A stretch of DNA of 64,000 bases from CAYVVD01 sp964454975 (GCA_964454975.1 CAYVVD010000007.1:78256-142255), one strand, 5' to 3'; shown: positions 8,244 to 16,967, counted from the first letter of the stretch. The notes: generated from the letters alone by a model not told the origin. Program-made: numbers and translations.

Positions 8244-9287
8244 ATGAAAGAACTCGATAAAAAGTTAATAAACGCTGTTGACATCCAGGATGTTGAAGCT
8301 GTTAAAATGCTTCTTGATGAAGGCGCTAACCCAAACACCCGCGATACCGGAAGCGGGCTAACTGTGCTGATGATAGCTGCAGGCCGGGGGAATCCGAAAT
8401 TAGTCCGGCTGCTAATTGATAAAGGTGCCGATGTTTTTGCCTGCGACAGCAAAGCAGGGGCAACAGCTTTGCATAAGGCATGCCAGGGCGGCTCTCTGGA
8501 AGTGGTGAAAATCCTTGTTGATAATGGAGCCTTCATTAATGCTGTTGTTGTTTCAACAGGCCATACAGCATTAATTGAAGCGCTGTGGTTCAAGCAGGCA
8601 GATATATGCAAGTATCTGATTGAGCAGAACGCCGGAATTAATCTGTCCACTCATTATGGTTTTACAATTCTTCAGCATTTTGAATACGCTATGAATGTAA
8701 ACCAGGTAGGCAGGGAAAAGCTTCTCGAAGCTGATAAAGCCCTGAAATCCCGCCAAAGCCATGATGCCGGAATGGTAGAAACTCAGAAACTTATGAAGGC
8801 AGTTGTTGAGAATAACCTTAAAGAAGTACAGGCGCTGATATCCGCAGGCGCTGAAATTGATGAACGCTCGCCTGTATTGAACGGATTCAATGATTACCAC
8901 ACGCCATTGCTTGTTGCCTGCCGCGACGGGCACACAGAAATTGTAAAAGAACTTATAAACGCCGGTGCAGATATAAACGCTGTTGAGCCGACCTTCGGAG
9001 CTGTTCCATTGCACAAAGCTACATATAACGGCAGGGCTGATATTACACAAATTCTGGTTGAACAGGTTGGCATCAACCTCGATTACCAGGGCCCAACCAA
9101 CGGTTATGCTCCTCTTCATGATGCACTTTGGCATGGTTTTGCTGATTGCAGCGTAATTCTTATCAAAGCCGGAGCAAGTCTCGTGCTTAAAGGGCACGAC
9201 GGCAAAACACCGCTGCAGATAGCAACGGAGATGTTTGGGGAAGGACATGAAATTGTAGAATTGATAAGAGAAAAATCAACAAATTAA
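8244..9287 (+). CDS. Ankyrin-repeat protein
   Basis: The 347 residues consist almost wholly of about eight to nine ankyrin repeats of roughly 33 residues, for example GLTVLMIAAGRGNPKLVRLL, TALHKACQGGSLEVVKIL and TPLLVACRDGHTEIVKELI, the last repeats ending in DGKTPLQIATEMFG. There is no signal peptide or membrane segment, so it is presumably a cytoplasmic protein-binding scaffold. A less regular stretch in the middle (about residues 155-185) splits the array into two blocks. It sits inside the enzyme cluster, twenty bases after the VOC gene and ten before the NTF2-like gene, which suggests it binds or regulates a cluster product, but nothing in the sequence names the partner. Confidence 0.9.
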   Translation: MKELDKKLINAVDIQDVEAVKMLLDEGANPNTRDTGSGLTVLMIAAGRGNPKLVRLLIDKGADVFACDSKAGATALHKACQGGSLEVVKILVDNGAFINAVVVSTGHTALIEALWFKQADICKYLIEQNAGINLSTHYGFTILQHFEYAMNVNQVGREKLLEADKALKSRQSHDAGMVETQKLMKAVVENNLKEVQALISAGAEIDERSPVLNGFNDYHTPLLVACRDGHTEIVKELINAGADINAVEPTFGAVPLHKATYNGRADITQILVEQVGINLDYQGPTNGYAPLHDALWHGFADCSVILIKAGASLVLKGHDGKTPLQIATEMFGEGHEIVELIREKSTN

Positions 9288-9297
9288 GGAGATTGAT

Positions 9298-9708
9298 ATG
9301 GATGCAAATGAAGTAGCTCATAAATGGTTTGATGCACTAAAAAGCGGGGACACTGACACAGCAATGAGCCTGCTCGATGAAAATGTTACCTGGATAAACA
9401 TGGCTCCTGAGCCGGGTGTCAGCGACGTCTTGCCATGGATTGGCAGTTACCAGGGCCTGGAAAAATTCCTGAAAGCTTTCGGAGTTTACCAGTCAGTTGT
9501 TGATGTAAAATTCATCGAACCGACAAACCTGATTGTAGAGGGCAACCAGGCATTTGCAATGGTTCATGAGATCGGTGAAGTTAAGCATAATGGCAGGCAG
9601 TTCGATATCGAATTCGGGCTTTTGATGAAAATCGAAAACGGCAAGATTGTCTGGTGGAAATCACTTACCGATTCATCTCATATTGTCGCTGCATGGCTTG
9701 GAATGTAA
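9298..9708 (+). CDS. SnoaL/NTF2-like (ketosteroid-isomerase fold) protein
   Basis: This 136-residue protein has the SnoaL-like pattern: an N-terminal helix (VAHKWFDALKSGDTDTAMSLL), then LDENVTWINM and IGSYQGLEKFLKAF, and strand-rich segments ending with FGLLMKIENGKIVWWKSL. The fold makes a small cone-shaped pocket used by delta-5-3-ketosteroid isomerase, polyketide cyclases and limonene-epoxide hydrolase. The strong ribosome-binding site AAGGAG lies just before the ATG. In this cluster it could isomerise or cyclise an intermediate; the catalytic residues cannot be assigned without a structure model. Confidence 0.78.
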   Translation: MDANEVAHKWFDALKSGDTDTAMSLLDENVTWINMAPEPGVSDVLPWIGSYQGLEKFLKAFGVYQSVVDVKFIEPTNLIVEGNQAFAMVHEIGEVKHNGRQFDIEFGLLMKIENGKIVWWKSLTDSSHIVAAWLGM

Positions 9709-9732
9709 TATTAAATATCAAAGGATAAGAAG

Positions 9733-10353
9733 ATGTTTTTTTATAATAAAATGCGCTGGGAACTGAAAGGCATGACTTTCGACCAGCTTTGGGACATAGA
9801 AAAAGTTGAAGCTCAAACCGGGGTTGAAACGATTGAAGAAGGTATAGTGCCTCATCTCTACAAAGTGGCTTCAGAGCAGTATGTAATTGCAATTGGGGAT
9901 GCACCTTCCGCGGAAGAACTCGATCGCTTTTCTATGGGAAGGCTGCCAATGCATGAATACCTAATGTTCGAAGCTGTATGGCCGCTTGATGAGATTTATA
10001 CAATAGACCTTGTAAAATATTTCGATAACAGGAGAGAAAAATTTCCTGATAATCCCTCGTTCCTGATGTACATCGAACTGGCATGGAATGATACAGACAG
10101 GTATCTCGATCTGAACTGGGGCAGGATACGTCATTTTGCCCGTGGATTTGAGAGCAACGATACTCAAATCCTCAGCATATACCGTGTCTCCGGTACTCAG
10201 AAAATAATAGCAATTGTTGACTTTGCCGATTCTATGGCAATCAGCCGTTTTGTAGCAAATGAAGTATTTGACGGCTCCAAGACTGATAAGGTCTGGACAT
10301 TACGAGACTACGTTGGATTTGCTGACGATGTTGTTAAACATTACAAAGTTTGA
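9733..10353 (+). CDS. Muconolactone-isomerase-like protein, duplicated domain
   Basis: The first 85 residues resemble muconolactone delta-isomerase: MFFYNKMRWELKGMTFDQLW at the start, VPHLYKVASEQYVIAIGDAP in the middle, and the hallmark MGRLPMHEYLMFEAVWPL. The second half (about 110-206) repeats the plan in weaker form (LNWGRIRHFARGFESND, ILSIYRVSGTQKIIAIVDF), so the gene looks like an internal duplication of a dimeric alpha-beta barrel. True muconolactone isomerase is about 95 residues and works as a decamer in the beta-ketoadipate pathway. The relation suggests action on a lactone or similar small ring compound, but that is inference. It lies 24 bases after the NTF2-like gene. Confidence 0.62.
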   Translation: MFFYNKMRWELKGMTFDQLWDIEKVEAQTGVETIEEGIVPHLYKVASEQYVIAIGDAPSAEELDRFSMGRLPMHEYLMFEAVWPLDEIYTIDLVKYFDNRREKFPDNPSFLMYIELAWNDTDRYLDLNWGRIRHFARGFESNDTQILSIYRVSGTQKIIAIVDFADSMAISRFVANEVFDGSKTDKVWTLRDYVGFADDVVKHYKV

Positions 10354-10356
10354 TTG

Positions 10357-11214
10357 ATGGAATCATTTGTAAAAATCCATTCATTTACATCTGACGCCAA
10401 GACCTGGTTTGTAAATCTTTTTGTCGTTGAGGGTAAAGAGGGTGTTGTCCTTGTTGACGGGGCAATGACTATTAGCTTCGCTGAAAAAGTCAGACATTTT
10501 ATCAGGGATGAATTAAAAAAGCCAATCCTCGCTGCAGTGCTTACTCACGGCCATCCGGACCATTACTCGGCTGTCGGTGAAATAATAAAAGGATATGATA
10601 TCCCCTATTATTCACTCCCGGGGGCAAAAAAACAGGCAATGGAACGCGAAAAGGAAGAGCTTGAAGGGATGCTCCGGGTATTTGGAGATGATTACCCAAA
10701 AGAGAGGATTTTTCCTAACACAATAATCAGCGATGGCGATTCAATAGAACACGGCGATATTAAAATGACTGTAAGGGACTTTGGCCCGGGCGAATCGGAT
10801 TCAGATTCCGCCTGGACTGTTGAAACCCCAGACGAAAATAAAGTGGTAATCGGTGATTTGATTTATAATCACATGCACTGTTTCCTGCTCGACGGCCATC
10901 CGGTTGATTGGCTTAAAAGCATTGAATTGCTTAAATCAAATTACCACGACGGTTCAACTTTTCACCCTTCTCATGGCATATCCTGCGGGCGTGAAATGCT
11001 TTACTGGCAGGAATCATACCTGAAAATGTTTATCAACTCCGCCTGGGAGATTTTCGGGGATGACCGAACTATGACAGATACAAAACAACAAGCGATACTA
11101 AACAGGTTGAAATCATTCCTTCCAAATGATAACCTGCTATTCCTTGCAGGATTCAGGATCGATGAAACAATCAGTAAAATTTTAGACCAAACAAAAAACC
11201 TCGGAGAGAATTAA
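10357..11214 (+). CDS. Metallo-beta-lactamase-fold hydrolase
   Basis: This is a 285-residue MBL-fold enzyme. The metal-binding motif THGHPDHYSAVG gives His64, His66, Asp68 and His69 (counting from the ATG at 10357, chosen over the TTG one codon earlier). VVIGDLIYNHMH and FHPSHG supply the later aspartate and histidine ligands. The superfamily includes glyoxalase II, lactonases and quorum-quenching enzymes, and the closest appearance is the general MBL hydrolase subgroup with an extended C-terminal helix region. It begins three bases after the preceding gene and ends one codon before the next ATG, tight operon spacing. It could hydrolyse a lactone or thioester product of the cluster. Confidence 0.85.
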   Translation: MESFVKIHSFTSDAKTWFVNLFVVEGKEGVVLVDGAMTISFAEKVRHFIRDELKKPILAAVLTHGHPDHYSAVGEIIKGYDIPYYSLPGAKKQAMEREKEELEGMLRVFGDDYPKERIFPNTIISDGDSIEHGDIKMTVRDFGPGESDSDSAWTVETPDENKVVIGDLIYNHMHCFLLDGHPVDWLKSIELLKSNYHDGSTFHPSHGISCGREMLYWQESYLKMFINSAWEIFGDDRTMTDTKQQAILNRLKSFLPNDNLLFLAGFRIDETISKILDQTKNLGEN

Positions 11215-11970
11215 ATGGGATTCAAGTTACTTGTAATAGCTTCAAACTACGGGCTTTGGGCAGAAGAACTTCAGGCACCGTGGGATGCACTCAAAAAGGC
11301 AGGACACGAACTCCGGCTTGCAACATTTCTAGGCAAAACACCTCTACCATTTAAACTTAGCATGGATACCGAATTTATTGATCCGATGATTAATCAACCC
11401 ATGAACCCGAAGGAAGTGGTTGACAGGGTAAACGAAATCCTCGACAATGGTGAATGGGACAACCCGATAAAGACTGCAGACGCTAAAATGATGGACTATG
11501 ACCATCTTGTTATTGTAGGCGGACCCGGAGCTGCTCTGGACATTACTGGAAATATGTTCGTGCATAAGCTTATATTTGATGCCTACAAAAGCGGCAAAAC
11601 TATTGGTACATTATGCTATGCAGTGGGAGCACTTGCATTTACACGCGACCCTGATAATGGCAACAAGAGCATCATCTATGGTAAAAACATTGTTGCGCAC
11701 CCGCATGCGTGGGATTTTGACGTAGATGTAGTTTACGATGTGGAGCGTGCTACTGAGGAAAATCCAAATATTAAAATGCGCACTGCAGGATTTGTCTTCC
11801 CGCTTCAGTATATGGTACAGGATGCCGTAGGCCCGGATGGCAAAGTGATTTTCGATTTGAAAGCTAACCGCTTTGCCCCATGTTCAAATTACGATGCACC
11901 ATTTGTTACGGCGCAATCAGTAGAATCATCCGCAATATTCGGCGAAAGGCTTGTCGAAGTATTCAGTTAA
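11215..11970 (+). CDS. DJ-1/PfpI-family protein (paralogue 2 of 3)
   Basis: This 251-residue protein shares the plan of the cluster's first gene: SNYGLWAEELQAPWDALKKAG at the N-terminus, YDHLVIVGGPGAALDITGNM at about 95-114, the nucleophile elbow IGTLCYAVGAL with Cys134, and the closing PFVTAQSVESSAIFGERL. Again Tyr, not His, follows the cysteine. The two long paralogues share WG/LW near residue 14 and the VGG(S/P)G loop and probably arose by duplication with strong divergence. The ATG follows the previous stop directly. It may be a deglycase-, hydratase- or lyase-like enzyme; peptidase activity is unlikely from the elbow. Confidence 0.85.
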   Translation: MGFKLLVIASNYGLWAEELQAPWDALKKAGHELRLATFLGKTPLPFKLSMDTEFIDPMINQPMNPKEVVDRVNEILDNGEWDNPIKTADAKMMDYDHLVIVGGPGAALDITGNMFVHKLIFDAYKSGKTIGTLCYAVGALAFTRDPDNGNKSIIYGKNIVAHPHAWDFDVDVVYDVERATEENPNIKMRTAGFVFPLQYMVQDAVGPDGKVIFDLKANRFAPCSNYDAPFVTAQSVESSAIFGERLVEVFS

Positions 11971-11979
11971 GGAGGTTCA

Positions 11980-12558
11980 ATGAAATTAACCGGTAAAAAA
12001 GTCGGACTGCTTATAGAAAGTGATTTTTATGAACCGGAGATAGCTTACTACCAGCACCGGTTCATGGAAGAGGAAGTCGATCTCCGATTGCTCACAAGGC
12101 TTTGGGGACAGGAATCAATTACTTTCACCGGGCATGAAAACAGGTTGAACACAATAACAGCGAATGAATCATTTGAAAATATTTCCGATGATGGGTTAGC
12201 GACTTATGAAGCAATAATTGTCCCTTCCGGTATGGTTTCCGACAGGTTACGCTATACTGAAGACATTAACAAGATTCCTCCTGCAACAGAATTCCTGGGT
12301 CTTGCATTTGCTAATAAGAGTATAATCAAAGGGATAATATGTCATGGTTTGTGGCTTTGTGCTCCGAATACGGATTTGGTTAAAGGTCGCAATCTCGTTT
12401 GTCACAACAACCTGATTGGCGATGCAAAAGCATACGGCGCAAATTATGTAGATGAAGACTATGTTGTTGACGGCGATCTGGTTACTGCAAGAACCGGCGG
12501 CCATTGTCATCTGCTTGCGAGAACAATCATCGGGTTGATGTATGAAAAAGCGGGGTGA
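11980..12558 (+). CDS. DJ-1/PfpI-family protein (paralogue 3 of 3)
   Basis: At 192 residues this is the shortest of the three and the most like classical PfpI/YhbO: KKVGLLIESDFYEPEIAYYQ at the start, YEAIIVPSGM in the middle, and the elbow KGIICHGLWLCAP with Cys111 followed by His112, the canonical Cys-His pair. The end DGDLVTARTGGHCHLLART resembles the usual family closing motif. The ribosome-binding site AAGGAGG precedes the ATG by about five bases, the strongest in the cluster. It is the last gene before a dispersed-repeat region, so it probably ends the operon. Confidence 0.85.
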   Translation: MKLTGKKVGLLIESDFYEPEIAYYQHRFMEEEVDLRLLTRLWGQESITFTGHENRLNTITANESFENISDDGLATYEAIIVPSGMVSDRLRYTEDINKIPPATEFLGLAFANKSIIKGIICHGLWLCAPNTDLVKGRNLVCHNNLIGDAKAYGANYVDEDYVVDGDLVTARTGGHCHLLARTIIGLMYEKAG

Positions 12559-12571
12559 TTTTTTTATATCG

Positions 12572-12652
12572 TGCCAGTCTTCGACTCCGCTCAGACTGAA
12601 ACTAATTGCATGTGTTGATATGTGTCACACTGAGCGAAGTTGAAGTGTGGCA
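12572..12652. repeat. Imperfect inverted repeat, dispersed-repeat type
   Basis: The left arm (12572-12599, containing TCTTCGACTCCGCTCAG) is nearly the reverse complement of the right arm (12622-12652, containing ACTGAGCGAAGTTGAAGTG). Elements with this core are a familiar kind of intergenic palindrome in Bacteroidetes-group genomes. It may act as a terminator or a non-autonomous mobile unit; only one copy is in this window. Confidence 0.7.
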
Positions 12653-12694
12653 AATCATTTCAGTTGATGGCTTAACCTAATACCATAAAAATAC

Positions 12695-12714
12695 GGGCGA
12701 AAGATTTTTCGCCC
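12695..12714. terminator. Hairpin GGGCGAAA/TTTCGCCC
   Basis: This is a perfect eight-base-pair stem with a four-base loop (GATT) between the PfpI cluster and glgX. There is no long T-run on either side, so it is a weak candidate for a factor-independent terminator. Nearly the same stem occurs at 59039-59059. Confidence 0.45.
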
Positions 12715-12762
12715 AACAATCGAAAGAAAAATGTTTTAATAAAATTATAAAAACTGAAACCA

Positions 12763-14835
12763 ATGCCACTATTTAATGTTACACGAGGAAAACCGCATCC
12801 GCAAGGTGCTACGCTGGACGATAACGGGGTGAATTTCTCACTCTATTCCGAAAATGCCGATGGTGTAGAACTACTGCTCTTTGATAAAAATGACGATACA
12901 GTTCCATTCCAGACAATTCAGTTCGACCGGATGGAAAACCGCACTTTCCACTTCTGGCACGTATTTGTGGAAGGACTGAAAGCAGGTTGTTATTATAATT
13001 ACCGTGTTTATGGCCCGTGGCAGCCGGAAAGAGGGCACATTTTTAACCCTGATAAGGCTTTGCTTGATCCATACGGCAAAGGGACAATTTATAAAATCTT
13101 CGACAGAGGGGCTGCCTGCAATCCTGATGACAATGTTGCTAAGGCGCTAAGGAGTGTTACGGTAGATACCCGTAGATATGACTGGGAGGGAGATAACTAT
13201 CCCCGGACAGCACTAAAAGATACAATCATTTATGAGATGCATGTTGGGGGATTCACAAGAAACTCAAACTCCGGGGTAGCCAATCCCGGTACATTCAAAG
13301 CGGTTATCGAAAAAATACCATACTTGAAATCATTGGGAGTAACGGCTGTGGAATTATTGCCGGTTTTCAGCTTTGATGACCAGACTCCTCTCAGGCACCT
13401 GCCAAACGGTACTCCACTTTTCAATTACTGGGGATATAGCACAGTATCATTCTTTGATCCACATTCATCTTTTTGTGTAAACCCACACGAAGCAGAGCAT
13501 ATTAATGAGTTCAGGGATATGGTGAAAGCTTTGCATAAAGAGGGGATTGAGGTGATTCTTGATGTGGTATTCAATCACACTGACGAAGGGAACCACAAAG
13601 GGCCATACCTTAATTTCAAAGGAATCGACAACACTACATATTATTATCTCGTAGCCGGGAATATGCAATTCTATTACGATTATTCGGGGTGCGGTAACAC
13701 AGTGAAAGCAAACCACCCGCTTGTAAGTAAGTTCATCAACGATTGCCTTAAATTCTGGGTAGAGGAAATGCATGTAGATGGTTTTCGTTTTGATGAGGGG
13801 TCAATTCTTTCCCGCGGCGAAGATGGCAGCCCTATGGAACGCCCGCCATTAATCTGGGGGCTGGAGCTATCAGAGACATTCTCAGATACCAAGCTGATTG
13901 CTGAAACATGGGAAGCCTCCGGCCTCAATTTATTGGGCAGGTTCCCGGGCTACCGCTGGTGTGAATGGAATGGCAAATACCGCGATGCAATAAGAAGATT
14001 CGTAAAGGGTGATCCAGGGATTGTTGGCGAAGTTGCTACCCGGATTTCCGGAAGCGCTGACCTTTACCAATATGAACGCCATAAACCCATAAACTCAATC
14101 AATTTTATTGCCTGCCACGACGGCTTCAATATGATGGATCTTGTTTCTTACAACGTAAAGCACAACGACCCGAACGGAGAGGATAACCGCGATGGTGTTA
14201 ACGACAATCTTAGCTGGAACTCTGGAATCGAAGGTGCTTCAGATAACGAGGATGTTAATAATTTCCGCAAGCGCAGGATTAAAAATTTTATAACAATCCT
14301 TATGCTATCGCAGGGTGTGCCGATGTTCCTTTCGGGGGACGAGGCGGGAAAGTCGCAGGATGGCAATAACAATGTCTATTGCCAGAACAACGAGACTTCC
14401 TGGTTCGATTGGGAACTAACCGAATCAAATTCTGATCTGATAGAATATTTCAGCCGACTTGTCTCATTCCGGAAAGCAAATTCATTCCTCAGAAAGGATG
14501 AATATTTCACCGGAGCTGAAAATTCCCGCGGACTGAAAGATATTGACTGGCACGGCACAAAGATTTATCAACCCGAATGGAATTTTCCTTTCTCACGGGT
14601 TCTGGCATTTACTATGGGTGCCTTTGCAGAAGGCGAGAACGATATCCATGTGATGATGAACATGCATTACCAGCCCCTGGAATTTGAAGTTCCACAAATT
14701 GAAGGGCATAAATGGTATCTTTTCTCTGACACATCAAAACCGGGGGGAGAAGAGTTTGACGACAGCTTGTCTGTTCCGGTTGAAGGTAAATTTTTAGTAA
14801 GCGATTCATCAATAGTCATATTAATTTTGAAATAG
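12763..14835 (+). CDS. glgX: Glycogen debranching enzyme (GlgX/isoamylase type)
   Basis: This GH13 enzyme of 690 residues hydrolyses alpha-1,6 branches left after phosphorylase trimming. An N-terminal CBM48 domain starts with RGKPHPQGATLDDNGVNFS. The catalytic barrel shows DVVFNHTDEG, VDGFRFDEGSIL with the nucleophile aspartate, LIAETWEASGL with the general acid, and NFIACHDGFNMMDLV. LSQGVPMFLSGDEAG is another isoamylase/GlgX hallmark. The length fits the family. No Shine-Dalgarno sequence is obvious. It lies eight bases before the epimerase/STAS gene and is presumably co-transcribed with it. Its functional partner, glycogen phosphorylase, is at 54985. Confidence 0.93.
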   Translation: MPLFNVTRGKPHPQGATLDDNGVNFSLYSENADGVELLLFDKNDDTVPFQTIQFDRMENRTFHFWHVFVEGLKAGCYYNYRVYGPWQPERGHIFNPDKALLDPYGKGTIYKIFDRGAACNPDDNVAKALRSVTVDTRRYDWEGDNYPRTALKDTIIYEMHVGGFTRNSNSGVANPGTFKAVIEKIPYLKSLGVTAVELLPVFSFDDQTPLRHLPNGTPLFNYWGYSTVSFFDPHSSFCVNPHEAEHINEFRDMVKALHKEGIEVILDVVFNHTDEGNHKGPYLNFKGIDNTTYYYLVAGNMQFYYDYSGCGNTVKANHPLVSKFINDCLKFWVEEMHVDGFRFDEGSILSRGEDGSPMERPPLIWGLELSETFSDTKLIAETWEASGLNLLGRFPGYRWCEWNGKYRDAIRRFVKGDPGIVGEVATRISGSADLYQYERHKPINSINFIACHDGFNMMDLVSYNVKHNDPNGEDNRDGVNDNLSWNSGIEGASDNEDVNNFRKRRIKNFITILMLSQGVPMFLSGDEAGKSQDGNNNVYCQNNETSWFDWELTESNSDLIEYFSRLVSFRKANSFLRKDEYFTGAENSRGLKDIDWHGTKIYQPEWNFPFSRVLAFTMGAFAEGENDIHVMMNMHYQPLEFEVPQIEGHKWYLFSDTSKPGGEEFDDSLSVPVEGKFLVSDSSIVILILK

Positions 14836-14843
14836 GAGATTAC

Positions 14844-16967
14844 ATGCAAAACATGCAGTTCACCTTCTCGGATCTGATCGCAGGTTATGTAAAAACCTTT
14901 GATTTCGCGAGCAATGTTTTCAAGCTCGCAACAAGCGACGGCCGTGAATACGATGTGAAAATCACCGAGGATTGCTTTGCGGAAATAGTTCGCAACCTCG
15001 GCGAGCCATTTATAGATGCCACCGGAACAATGCGAGATATGCTCCAGAAAGGGCGCTTCTTATTTGTTTATGGGGTGTTCTTCCCCGAAGGCGATAAGCC
15101 ATTCGAAGCAAAACACATTGTTTTTCTTGGGAGAACAGAAAGAGAATACCGTTTTGAAGACCCCAACTGGTGGGTAAAACAAATTGAACAGCTTGGAGAT
15201 TTTTATATACAAGGGCAGTTTGGCGGTGGGGAAAAAATTGATTTTAAAATTTACCGCACAGAGCTTACTCTTGAGGGAACAAAAGAAGGCAAGGCACGCC
15301 AGGAAACTGATACTATTTCCCGACTTGTATATGGTTTTGCCTCGGCATACATGATTACAGGGAAGGATATATTCCTCGAAGCTGCAGAACGGGGTACAGA
15401 ATACCTCCGCAAGCATTTCCGTGCTGAGGACCTGAATCAGGACATCGTTTTCTGGTACCATGCAATTGACATCGAAGGCGACACCATTAAAAAAATATTC
15501 GCTTCAGAATTTGGCGATGATTACGATGCCATTCCATGTTACGAGCAGATTTATGCTCTTGCAGGTCCTGTCCAGACATACCGTGCAACCGGCGATAAAA
15601 GAATATACGACGATGCAAAAAAGACGTTAAACCTATTCAATAAATACTATAAAGACAACAAGTTGGGGGGTTATTTCTCGCATATTGACCCTGTTACATT
15701 TGACCCGCGCTCTGAATCACTTACCCGCAACCGCGCACGCAAAAACTGGAACTCGGTTGGCGACCATAACCCGGCATATTTGATTAATCTATACCTGGCA
15801 ACAGGTGAGCAAGAGCTTGCCGATATGCTCAAATACACATCTGATACAATTGTAGAGCGCTTCGGCGATTATGACCACAGCCCGTTTGTACAGGAAAAAT
15901 TCCATGAGGACTGGAGCAAAGACCAGGAGTGGGGATGGCAGCGCAACCGGGCAGTTGTAGGGCACAACCTAAAGATTGCCTGGAACCTGACGCGTGCCTT
16001 CAACATGGAGAATAAATCAAGTTACCAGGATTTCGCTGCGAGGATTGCCGCATTGATGCCGCACAACGGCAGTGACAGGCAGCGCGGGGGTTGGTACGAC
16101 GTAGTTTACAGGCTACTTGGCGATGGCGAAGATTTCCACAGGTTCGCATGGCACGACCGTAAAGCCTGGTGGCAGCAGGAACAGGGAATTCTTGCATACC
16201 TGATTCTACATGGTACTTACGGAAATGCAGAATACCTGAAACATGCCCGTGAATCTACAGCTTTCTATAATGCATGGTTCCTCGACCATGATTCCGGAGC
16301 AGTTTACTTCAATGTGCTTGCTAACGGCATCCCTTACCTGATGGGCACGGAGCGTGAAAAAGGTTCCCACTCGATGAGCGGTTACCATTCTTTCGAGCTT
16401 TGCTACCTGGCAGCGATTTACTCAAATCTGCTAATTACAAAGAATCCGATGAACTTCTATTTCAAACCATACCCTAACCAGTTGCCTGGCAACACTCTCA
16501 GAGTAGCGCCTGATTTATTGCCTGAAGGAAGCATTAAAATTGAATCGGTTTCTGTTAACGGCCTTCCTTACAAAGATTTCGACGCAGAAGCTCTGACTGT
16601 TAACCTGCCGGATTCAGAAGACAGGGTAAACGTTATTGTAAGAATTGCTCCAACGACAAGAGTTGATCATTTTGCATCCAGGCTTAGCATTGAAAATAAT
16701 GAGGCAATTATAATTATTAACGGTGAGTTGGATGTTCGTGCTTTGCCTCATTTCAGAAAAGAGTTGGAAAACGCCTGTAATTGCACAATGCTGACTCTAG
16801 ATATGTCTGCTCTCACTCACTTGTCACCTGAAGGCGCCAGGGCGATTGTATTTGCAAGGCAAAAGATGGGAGTGGATGAAAAAATAACAATTAAGGGAGC
16901 TTCCGGGCAAGTTATGGAGCTTCTGCAATTGGACGAGTTCACCGAAGAAGTTGAATTGGCGAGTTAA
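14844..16967 (+). CDS. AGE-type sugar epimerase/isomerase fused to a STAS domain
   Basis: This is a 707-residue protein of three parts. About 1-150 is a beta-rich N-terminal domain I do not recognise. About 155-560 is an (alpha/alpha)6 barrel of the N-acylglucosamine 2-epimerase/cellobiose epimerase superfamily, with the histidine motif VVGHNLKIAWNL at 371-382 and GSHSMSGYHSFELCYLAAIY near its end. About 606-707 is a STAS domain (INGELDVRALPHFRKEL, then LTHLSPEGARAIVFA) as in anti-sigma-factor antagonists, with a serine at the usual phosphorylation position. STAS on a sugar isomerase is unusual and suggests control by a partner-switching kinase. It follows glgX by eight bases with the ribosome-binding site AGGAG. 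Confidence 0.8.
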   Translation: MQNMQFTFSDLIAGYVKTFDFASNVFKLATSDGREYDVKITEDCFAEIVRNLGEPFIDATGTMRDMLQKGRFLFVYGVFFPEGDKPFEAKHIVFLGRTEREYRFEDPNWWVKQIEQLGDFYIQGQFGGGEKIDFKIYRTELTLEGTKEGKARQETDTISRLVYGFASAYMITGKDIFLEAAERGTEYLRKHFRAEDLNQDIVFWYHAIDIEGDTIKKIFASEFGDDYDAIPCYEQIYALAGPVQTYRATGDKRIYDDAKKTLNLFNKYYKDNKLGGYFSHIDPVTFDPRSESLTRNRARKNWNSVGDHNPAYLINLYLATGEQELADMLKYTSDTIVERFGDYDHSPFVQEKFHEDWSKDQEWGWQRNRAVVGHNLKIAWNLTRAFNMENKSSYQDFAARIAALMPHNGSDRQRGGWYDVVYRLLGDGEDFHRFAWHDRKAWWQQEQGILAYLILHGTYGNAEYLKHARESTAFYNAWFLDHDSGAVYFNVLANGIPYLMGTEREKGSHSMSGYHSFELCYLAAIYSNLLITKNPMNFYFKPYPNQLPGNTLRVAPDLLPEGSIKIESVSVNGLPYKDFDAEALTVNLPDSEDRVNVIVRIAPTTRVDHFASRLSIENNEAIIIINGELDVRALPHFRKELENACNCTMLTLDMSALTHLSPEGARAIVFARQKMGVDEKITIKGASGQVMELLQLDEFTEEVELAS

